A stretch of DNA of 64,000 nucleotides, from NCBI RefSeq assembly GCF_900107765.1, contig NZ_FNQY01000004.1, forward strand, positions 124,001-188,000, written 5' to 3'. The translations under genes and the position numbers were made by a program. Each line of letters begins with the position of its first letter. Position 1 is the first letter of the stretch. Below the pieces are notes generated by a model. The model had not been told where the DNA came from. It made no database searches and was given only the letters and a program-made list of their open reading frames with translations. This document shows positions 57,591-64,000 of this stretch, in pieces. This DNA comes from Arachidicoccus rhizosphaerae. GTDB taxonomy: Bacteria; Bacteroidota; Bacteroidia; Chitinophagales; Chitinophagaceae.

Positions 57591-58769
57591 TTATCCCTCA
57601 GGCACAGGGGCCACATATCCTTTCACTGCCGGCCAGATACTATCCCGGATAGGTAAACTGTGTAATTTAGCCGGATCAATTACCGTATGTTTGATTTTTA
57701 ATCTACGCCAGGTATATACTACATGCAATTTCCCGTCAGAAGACTGAATAATGGAAGGATAGGAATATTGACTGATTGGCGAATCTTCTAATATGGCCGC
57801 CGCATCCCAGTGAATACCATCTTTTGAAATGGCCAAATTCAACGGGGTTCTGGCGCCCTTGGCCTTACCTTCAGGTGGAATCACATGATTATAAACTAAG
57901 GCGAATCTCCCGCCAGTGAGCGTCACGGCGTCAATTCCTGAATTATTATTGGGAAGCTCCGTTCTGGTGAGTGCGCTCCAGGTATTGCCACCGTCTGTTG
58001 ACCAGGATTGTAAAATCGCCCTGTCTTTACTTCTGCAAAGTAACTGGATACGATGATCAGGATGAACTAGTATACTGGGCTGAATGGCCCCTTGAAACTG
58101 TCCGTTATCAATAGGTCCTGTCATGGTCCAGGTTTTTCCAAAATCGGTTGTTTTTTCTATATGCAGATGCCAGCCATGGTCTTCCGTACTGGAAGGGCAA
58201 AGAAGGGTTTTGCCATCGGATAATAAAACAGGCTGATTTTTAATGGGCCCCAAAAAGCCTTCCGGAAGCGCGTCAGGAGACGACCAGGTTTTACCATTAT
58301 CTTTGGAACGAACCATCCAGCCTTTCCATTCGGAGGGTTTGGGACCAATCTTATAAAACAAAAGCAAGTCCCCGCCAGGCACCTGATATAAAACAGGATT
58401 CCAGGTTGGATAGCGTAAAGTATCATTTTGTATTCCATTGGCTACAGACCGGGGAGCGGTCCATTTACCTCCGACTTGTCTGCAAACATATATTTCAACA
58501 TCCGGGTTTCTTTCCTTTGTACCACCAAAAAATGCGGCCACCATTCCGCCAGGAGTCTGGGCAATGGTAGCAGAATGACAGGAAGGAAAAGGGGCTGTAT
58601 CGTATAAAAATTCATCTTTAACAATACCCGCTTTCCAGTAAGCAGTTCCGCTATCATCAGATTTTGCTGATTTTCTGGCTGCACTACATGAAATCACTAC
58701 AACCATGGAAGTTGCTGCAACCATGTAAATCATCAGGGGCTTCCATCCAAAATATTTTCTAATCGTCAT
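57591..58769 (-). CDS. BNR-repeat (sialidase-like) propeller lipoprotein
   Basis: A 392-residue lipoprotein (start ATG at 58767-58769; lipobox VISC; an upstream in-frame ATG at 58805 is possible). Asp-box (BNR) repeats are clear: SKDNGKTW, TTDFGKTW and STDGGNTW, plus SKDGIHW. The fold is a six-bladed propeller of the BNR_2 type. The sialidase FRIP arginine motif is absent: the N-terminal region reads TAPFPSCHSATIAQTPGG. It is therefore probably not a classical sialidase, and the name by homology would mislead. Propellers of this sort in pectin loci act on unusual residues or as rhamnose-uronate lyases. It lies between the DUF3826 gene and the esterase gene. Confidence 0.78.
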   Translation of the reverse strand: MTIRKYFGWKPLMIYMVAATSMVVVISCSAARKSAKSDDSGTAYWKAGIVKDEFLYDTAPFPSCHSATIAQTPGGMVAAFFGGTKERNPDVEIYVCRQVGGKWTAPRSVANGIQNDTLRYPTWNPVLYQVPGGDLLLFYKIGPKPSEWKGWMVRSKDNGKTWSSPDALPEGFLGPIKNQPVLLSDGKTLLCPSSTEDHGWHLHIEKTTDFGKTWTMTGPIDNGQFQGAIQPSILVHPDHRIQLLCRSKDRAILQSWSTDGGNTWSALTRTELPNNNSGIDAVTLTGGRFALVYNHVIPPEGKAKGARTPLNLAISKDGIHWDAAAILEDSPISQYSYPSIIQSSDGKLHVVYTWRRLKIKHTVIDPAKLHSLPIRDSIWPAVKGYVAPVPEG

Positions 58770-58829
58770 TATATACTTATTTTCTTCACCAATTATTTTA
58801 TTCAAACCTATGTTCTACCTACAATCCAT

Positions 58830-59534
58830 TTATCTTTTTTGCTTTGCCGCCTTCTCTGCCTGAACTTTGTTGACATAATTTTTAAATAGCTGATGCCAGT
58901 TGCGGCCGTTTTCGTTCAGATATTTCTCATTTTTTGTCTTATAAATTTCAAAAATCGCCGAGATGGCCTTCATACTTTTATAATCAATAGCCTGCTCCCT
59001 GGCTAATTTTAAGTTCTTGAGAATGACTGCGGTCTCCGTCTGTGTCAAACCGGGAACAATGGCCTGATAGCCTTTTAAGGTAAAAGCCACCTTCCCGACT
59101 GTATAGCCATCCAGTATCTCTTCCACTTGTTGTTCATTTAGATAGCGCTTCAGGCTATCCATTAAATCCTGATGAACATTTTCAGGCATGGATGACTGTA
59201 CGATCATTTTCCGGTCCAGTTCCGTTAACCTTTCACCTGTCCTTGGATTTATCCCGGCAGGCACCTCCGTAAAATCATGTGTCTTATTCCAGCTATAAAC
59301 GGCGCTCAGATGATTAATGACAAAACCTGTCACTTTATCTATTGTATGTTGCTCCGTTAGATGGATGGCATCTACCCATTTGGCAGCCTTTTGGTGAATC
59401 TTCTGTACATCTTCCTGATCCAGACCGTCCTGGGCATACAGCGTATTTGTATGCGTTAATAACCCAAACAACAAAAACGCTGCAAAAAGGCCCTTACAGG
59501 TAAAAGACAAATTATTTTTTTTATTCATATTCAT
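58830..59534 (-). CDS. DUF3826 exported helical protein
   Basis: A 234-residue protein of the uncharacterised family DUF3826. I start it at the ATG at 59532-59534, giving a signal peptide (GLFAAFLLFGLLTHTNTLYAQ); a longer frame reaches into the GH78 gene. The mature part is almost entirely helical and charged: VQKIHQKAAKWVDAIHLTEQ, then VINHLSAVYSWNKTHD and VPGLTQTETAVILKNLKLAREQAIDYKSMKAISAIFEIYKTK (in pieces), ending with a basic tail QAEKAAKQKR. Family members are seen in Bacteroidota loci for rhamnogalacturonan-like glycans, but no activity is established to my knowledge. Its position inside the operon implies a role in the same pathway. Confidence 0.85.
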   Translation of the reverse strand: MNMNKKNNLSFTCKGLFAAFLLFGLLTHTNTLYAQDGLDQEDVQKIHQKAAKWVDAIHLTEQHTIDKVTGFVINHLSAVYSWNKTHDFTEVPAGINPRTGERLTELDRKMIVQSSMPENVHQDLMDSLKRYLNEQQVEEILDGYTVGKVAFTLKGYQAIVPGLTQTETAVILKNLKLAREQAIDYKSMKAISAIFEIYKTKNEKYLNENGRNWHQLFKNYVNKVQAEKAAKQKR

Positions 59535-59589
59535 TACATTTTTTAAGCACCCCCTGCTTATTATATGTAAGGGACACTTTATTAACGAT

Positions 59590-62490
59590 CTATTTATCAA
59601 CTAAGAATTTTCCGGATATAATATAAGAACCTGAACCCAATTCAATCTGCCGTTTCCCTTCCTGACTTAATAAGTTCGTCACAGATTTACCATCTAAGCA
59701 CACGCTATTCAATCCAGACGGAATATGAACAGTGGCTGTTGTCCCCGGTGGAATCCGGATGGTCCAATTTAATGAACCTTCTTTTTTCACCCAATGACTT
59801 TTGACCCAACCATACCCTGAATGAAAAGTGGCGCTCACACTATCTAACCGGCCGGTAAAAAATGGTTCAAATTGTATTTTCTTAAATCCCACCCAATGAT
59901 TATCAGATTTTATTCCGGCCTGATCCTGATACAGCCAGATCAGTAAATCTCCTAAAAGCATCACATGATTCTGAGAATTCATGGCGGGATTGGCGGTGTT
60001 GCCATTCCACAGCTCCCAGATAGTGGTAGCGCCGTTGGCTACCATATATCCCCATCCCGGATAAGTTCTGTCTGCTGCAATACGGACTGCCAGATCATTA
60101 CGGCCATACCGGCTCAACATCCTTAAAAACCATTGAATACCAATTACGCCTGAACTGATGTGATTATTATAGTCCTCTTTGGTCTTTTGAATGATATGAT
60201 TAAAAATTTTTAATTCATCCAACGAATCAACAAGTCCGAATGCCAGGGGCAGAAGATTCGCCGTAACCGTATTATTACCGTAATAGCCGGCACTATGATT
60301 AAAATACTTCTTTTGAAAAGCCGACTTTATTTGCCTGGCTGCCTTCTGATAATCCGAAGTATCCCCCGGTTGCCTGGCTATCACAGCAAAGCGGGTCATC
60401 AGTTGCAGATCATGATAAAAGGTTGCCGTTGCGATTAAAGCGCCATCCGTTATTTTAGAAGGGTTCGTACTGTGAATGACTTTTAAAGAATCAGGAGGTA
60501 CACACCAATCCCCATAACTATCTTTATCTATTAAATCATCCTTAAGGTATTTTTTCCGCATATATTCAATCCATAATTTCATGGAAGCATAGCACTTCTG
60601 AATGATGGCAGAATCTCCGTATTGATGAAATAACATTTCTCCGACGGTTAAAAATGTGGAAGGCCAGGCAACATCATCCTTATAATACATCCAGAAATTT
60701 GGTGCTACATCCGGAATACTTCCTGTCACCAGCTGTGCATCTTTGATATCACCTAACCATTTATCATAAAGGAGTTGGTTATTAAATGCAAAACTTTCCC
60801 CATATGCACCCGTGGTACGATCACCCAGCCATGGCTGGCGTTCATTACGCTGAGGACAATCCACCGGCATACCCTTATAATTTGATTGTATACCCCAGAC
60901 TGCATTTTGGTAAATCTGATTAATGGTACTGTCTGAACAGGTAAACTGGCCATTTTGCAAAAGATCATCGTAAATCACATCACCCGTAAACACGTCTGTC
61001 ACCTCCTTAAGGGTAGGGCGCAGGCTCGGATTAGCCGGATAACCATTTATTTTTACATACCTAAATCCATGATAGGTAAAAACAGGATGCCAGGTTTCCT
61101 TTTCTTCCCCTTTAATTACATAATAGTCCGTTGATTTTGCATCGCGAAGGTTGGCCCTGTACAATTGATAACTATCCCCTGATTTAACCAGACTCTCCGC
61201 GAACGTCATTTGAACCGTATCGCCTCTGTGACCATTACCATTTAAGGCCATCTCCAGCCAGCCCGCAAAATTCTGCCCCATATCCAGAATAAAGCCTCCA
61301 TCAGCAGCAGGCAGTACTCTTTGGGGCTTCAGACGCTGCATAATTTTCATGGGCGGATTCAGCTGCGCCTTCCATACCCCCGAAGGTGCATCCACCCATT
61401 CAACGGGTTGCCATAGGTTATGAGGACAGGTATACCCCGGACTATCCCAGCCTGCCAGTTCCATTCTCGCGTCATAAACCTCCCCGTCATATTCGTTATT
61501 ATTGCGAATGGGCCCTTTTCCGGAGATATCCCAGTGCCTGTCTGAAACAACATTTTTGATACTACCATCCTCATATTCAATGCGTAATTGAAAATAAAGT
61601 TTTGGAAAACCAAAGGTCCGCCACTTCCAGATTTTGTAATTTTGTCGCATCGCAAAAAAGCGTCCATTACCTAATATAACGCCAACCGCATTTTCACCAG
61701 CCCGAAGCAGATCCGTTACATCAATCGCATTATAGAGTACAGTTTTTGTATAATCCGTGGGTGCAGGTGCTAATACCCCGCCCCCTGCTTTCCGCCCGTT
61801 AATATGCAGTTCATAAAGGCCTAATCCACTGATGTAGGCAATGGCGGACTTCACTTTTTTATCAGTAGTAAATCCCCGCCTCAGATATCTGGAGCAAAGC
61901 CTGGGAAATTTCATGATCGTATCCCCTTCGAACGGATGATCATAACCGATCCATTCTGCTTTCCTATCAGAAATACGCAACATTCCCATGCGCCAGTTAC
62001 TGATTTTGCTCCATGGAGAGCCGCCCTTGTTTGTCCAGACCCTGACCCGCCAGTAAACCTTCTGAAAACTCTGCAGCAGGCTGCCTCCATAGACTACATT
62101 CAATTGCTGGTCACTGATCATCTTTTTGCTATCCCATAGGTCAGCTGCGCCTGTCACTAGCATCGCCGAATCGCTGGCGACCTGAATCTGATAGGCTGTC
62201 TGCAGCACGTTTTTAATACCTGCCCCCACGGTGATCTGCCAGCTTAATTCCGGTGTTTTCATATCCAGATTATTGGGTGCGGTAATGCCTGCACAACTCA
62301 GGTTCTCTGCAATGACATCGGCTCCGTATAAACGGTTACCAGCTATTGAGACCATAACCACCATAAGCATGACGGCGAATAAAAATAACCGACGTGCAAC
62401 AGATGCCCATAGAGCATGAACGCTCCTCAGGCACGCTTCATCAAGTCCGATCTTTTTAATATTTTGTTTATATGTGATAGTAACAATCAA
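59590..62490 (-). CDS. GH78 alpha-L-rhamnosidase, second full-length copy
   Basis: A 966-residue exported GH78 enzyme with an unusually long n-region before its signal core (LFLFAVMLMVVMVSIAG, residues about 35-51). Ig-like domain (LSCAGITAPNNLDMKTPELSWQI in pieces), beta-sandwich with AIAYISGLGLYELHINGRKAGGGVLAPAPTDY, then the (alpha/alpha)6 barrel with catalytic loop VDCPQRNERQPWLGDR (Glu550 the likely acid) and late ANGATTIWELWNGNTANPAMNSQNHVMLGD-like GH78 ending. It differs from the other full-length GH78 in the catalytic loop (NERQPW against REKLGW), so the two probably cleave different rhamnose linkages. It starts 7 bases after the upstream GH2 stop. Confidence 0.93.
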   Translation of the reverse strand: MIVTITYKQNIKKIGLDEACLRSVHALWASVARRLFLFAVMLMVVMVSIAGNRLYGADVIAENLSCAGITAPNNLDMKTPELSWQITVGAGIKNVLQTAYQIQVASDSAMLVTGAADLWDSKKMISDQQLNVVYGGSLLQSFQKVYWRVRVWTNKGGSPWSKISNWRMGMLRISDRKAEWIGYDHPFEGDTIMKFPRLCSRYLRRGFTTDKKVKSAIAYISGLGLYELHINGRKAGGGVLAPAPTDYTKTVLYNAIDVTDLLRAGENAVGVILGNGRFFAMRQNYKIWKWRTFGFPKLYFQLRIEYEDGSIKNVVSDRHWDISGKGPIRNNNEYDGEVYDARMELAGWDSPGYTCPHNLWQPVEWVDAPSGVWKAQLNPPMKIMQRLKPQRVLPAADGGFILDMGQNFAGWLEMALNGNGHRGDTVQMTFAESLVKSGDSYQLYRANLRDAKSTDYYVIKGEEKETWHPVFTYHGFRYVKINGYPANPSLRPTLKEVTDVFTGDVIYDDLLQNGQFTCSDSTINQIYQNAVWGIQSNYKGMPVDCPQRNERQPWLGDRTTGAYGESFAFNNQLLYDKWLGDIKDAQLVTGSIPDVAPNFWMYYKDDVAWPSTFLTVGEMLFHQYGDSAIIQKCYASMKLWIEYMRKKYLKDDLIDKDSYGDWCVPPDSLKVIHSTNPSKITDGALIATATFYHDLQLMTRFAVIARQPGDTSDYQKAARQIKSAFQKKYFNHSAGYYGNNTVTANLLPLAFGLVDSLDELKIFNHIIQKTKEDYNNHISSGVIGIQWFLRMLSRYGRNDLAVRIAADRTYPGWGYMVANGATTIWELWNGNTANPAMNSQNHVMLLGDLLIWLYQDQAGIKSDNHWVGFKKIQFEPFFTGRLDSVSATFHSGYGWVKSHWVKKEGSLNWTIRIPPGTTATVHIPSGLNSVCLDGKSVTNLLSQEGKRQIELGSGSYIISGKFLVDK

Positions 62491-62497
62491 TTTTTAA

Positions 62498-64000
62498 TTA
62501 TTTATCAGACTTATCGCCAAAGATGAAATACAGCACTAAAGGTTTGGCATAATCCATAGATTTCCCATAATCATAATACATATTTTTTCTGCCGGAAGGA
62601 CCCATATTTTCAGCTACCTGAGATTTTGTTCCGATCGGGTTAATGGCATGCATAAAGGAAATATCACCACCAGGGAATCTGGGTGCCGTATTATAAGGTT
62701 TGTTGGCAGAATCAGGCGTATACAGTCTAACAAAAACATCTTCTGAACTGCATATTACGGTAATAGGCACTAGTTTAGTCTGTAACTGCATCCAATACAG
62801 GTTGGCAAAATATCCTTTAAACTCAGGATAAATCATTTTCGGAACATTCTCACCGGTAATGGTATTATTATAACGATTTTCCCAAGTCCCCAGCTGCACT
62901 CCTTCCATCCTGTTTTTCCAGACCCTGTAAGGCCCTGCACCCATTCTTTTTACACCTGTCACCAGATTTTCAGGAAAGTTAAAGCTAAGCCCCATAAAAT
63001 CATAATCATACTGATGCGGGAAATATCCGCAGTCTAATTTCAATACCCCGTCCGGATAAACAGTCCAGGTAAGTTTCTGAATATCACTTTTTCTCTCAAA
63101 ACTGGATGTAAGGACGACCGAATCTTTATATTCAGAAATATCAAAGCTTTTTAGCTGCGCCGATCCATCACATAAAACAGGACCGTTATTAAAGGGAATC
63201 TCCTTTCCTTCTTTTACGACTTTTGTCAAAACACCGGTAGCCCTATCAAACCGGTAACTGAAGTCACCATCCTTACCGTCTGAGATGTCATAAAAATCAG
63301 GTTGCTTGTCAATAAGCCATTGTACCTGATTTTTTTGCCGGGTAAGATGCAGTTTCTGCACAGTTGCAGCCGCTTTTTGCAATGGACTGCGTATTGCATA
63401 GGTCTTAGCCACAATAATCTCCCCCTTCGCATCTCTCACTACCAAAGACAAGTAATCTGCCTTTTCAAAATCACGGGGCAAATCAATGGAAAGCGCACCC
63501 CATTCATGGGGCTGTACGTCGGGCAATTTATTTTCAGGTACGAAACCACTGTCTAATACAACGGAACCAGACAGCAGGGCATTATAACCGGGAGATAATT
63601 GATTAAAACCTTTCGCATGAGCATTGACTACAGGAAGAGCTCCCTGCATTAATTTCCACTGATAAGTAAGTGTATTTAAATTAGTAAAATCATACCGGTT
63701 TTCTACCCTGAATATCCCGTCAAAACCTGGTGTAATTTCCCTATGTTCAATAAATACGGGCGACCAGATATCCTTAATCGCAAAATAACTCCCTTCTTTT
63801 TCATGATATGGCCCGACAATACCATCAGGACCGTGATCTCCATCAGCATCCAGGATGCCATTTTTATCCGTTCTCACGACTGCCTCATCGGCGAAGACCC
63901 ACAAAAACCCTCCTGCCGACAGCGGGTTAGACCACATCTCCCGCCAATAATCACCCAGCCCGGCACCCAGCCCGCCGTCATAAAGGCCATGTAAGAATTC
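62498..64000 (-). CDS. GH2-family glycosidase, 5' end outside the window
   Basis: Only the C-terminal part (about 500 residues) is inside the window. The frame stays open to base 64000, and the first visible residues are EFLHGLYDGGLGAGLGDYWR, so the ATG at 63937 is an internal methionine, not the start. The barrel end has WREMWSNPLSAGGFLWVFADEAVV (in pieces). It continues with a DUF4981/Ig-like domain and a C-terminal domain resembling the beta-galactosidase small-chain region (VTGVKRMGAGPYRVWKNRM). The catalytic residues lie upstream, outside the window. It is the first visible gene of the long CAZyme operon and is 7 bases from the GH78 gene. Confidence 0.85.
   Translation of the reverse strand, partial: EFLHGLYDGGLGAGLGDYWREMWSNPLSAGGFLWVFADEAVVRTDKNGILDADGDHGPDGIVGPYHEKEGSYFAIKDIWSPVFIEHREITPGFDGIFRVENRYDFTNLNTLTYQWKLMQGALPVVNAHAKGFNQLSPGYNALLSGSVVLDSGFVPENKLPDVQPHEWGALSIDLPRDFEKADYLSLVVRDAKGEIIVAKTYAIRSPLQKAAATVQKLHLTRQKNQVQWLIDKQPDFYDISDGKDGDFSYRFDRATGVLTKVVKEGKEIPFNNGPVLCDGSAQLKSFDISEYKDSVVLTSSFERKSDIQKLTWTVYPDGVLKLDCGYFPHQYDYDFMGLSFNFPENLVTGVKRMGAGPYRVWKNRMEGVQLGTWENRYNNTITGENVPKMIYPEFKGYFANLYWMQLQTKLVPITVICSSEDVFVRLYTPDSANKPYNTAPRFPGGDISFMHAINPIGTKSQVAENMGPSGRKNMYYDYGKSMDYAKPLVLYFIFGDKSDK

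Noticed and set aside
57591-58769. True sialidase (GH33)
   Set aside because: Asp boxes are present, but the FRIP arginine motif is missing and nothing else in the window handles sialic acid.
62498-63937. Complete short gene starting at the ATG at 63937
   Set aside because: The frame is open to the window edge with typical GH2 barrel sequence before that methionine, so the gene is truncated by the window, not short.

Overview
The window is a stretch of a Bacteroidota chromosome, most likely from a Chitinophagaceae- or Sphingobacteriaceae-like plant-polysaccharide degrader (inference). The support is a SusC/SusD pair, 800-residue MacB-type permeases, DUF4421, DUF5703 and DUF3826 proteins, a high density of glycoside hydrolases, and promoter elements of the Bacteroidota TAnnTTTG type. 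The DNA is moderately AT-rich and gene-dense. I saw no rRNA, tRNA, CRISPR array, insertion sequence or phage genes.

Layout. (1) 1-4.4 kb: a small membrane protein, a SulP anion transporter and a MacB/FtsX-type permease. (2) 4.5-15.8 kb, minus strand: a polysaccharide utilisation locus made of a GntR-type regulator, a GH2 enzyme that has lost its acid/base glutamate, SusC, SusD and a GH29 alpha-L-fucosidase, closed by a strong hairpin terminator. (3) 15.9-22.9 kb: a YdgJ-like oxidoreductase, an MFS exporter with a palindromic operator on its promoter, a DUF4421 outer-membrane protein, a small lipoprotein and a DUF5703 protein. (4) 23-31.4 kb: an IclR regulator divergent from a tight seven-gene operon coding for a solute-binding-protein-like protein, two CaiB/BaiF CoA-transferases, a second solute-binding-like protein, a Gfo/Idh/MocA oxidoreductase, a MaoC hydratase and a RhaT-type sugar/H+ symporter. 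(5) 31.5-38.6 kb: GH127 and GH106 genes (minus) and an AraC regulator (plus). (6) 38.7 kb to the right edge: about 25 kb of uninterrupted minus-strand genes, a 13-gene CAZyme operon whose first gene runs off the window.

The enzyme set (three GH78, one GH106, GH127, GH29, several GH2, a GH141-like beta-helix protein, a CE19-like esterase, a BNR propeller and DUF3826) points to side chains rich in L-rhamnose, L-arabinose, L-fucose and galactose. Rhamnogalacturonan (RG-I/RG-II) or a rhamnosylated arabinogalactan are the best guesses. No backbone polysaccharide lyase, GH28 or GH105 is present. Import would go through SusCD at the outer membrane and the SSS and RhaT symporters at the inner membrane.

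The most unusual element is the IclR-controlled operon at 23.9-31.4 kb. It carries two proteins with the fold signature of ABC sugar-binding proteins but with no signal peptide and no ABC permease or ATPase. They flank two CoA-transferases and are co-transcribed with a hydratase, an oxidoreductase and a sugar symporter. This looks like a cytoplasmic, CoA-dependent route for a sugar or sugar acid that I cannot match to a described pathway. The operon lies next to rhamnosidase genes, while the classical rhamnose enzymes (RhaA, RhaB, RhaD) are absent from the window.
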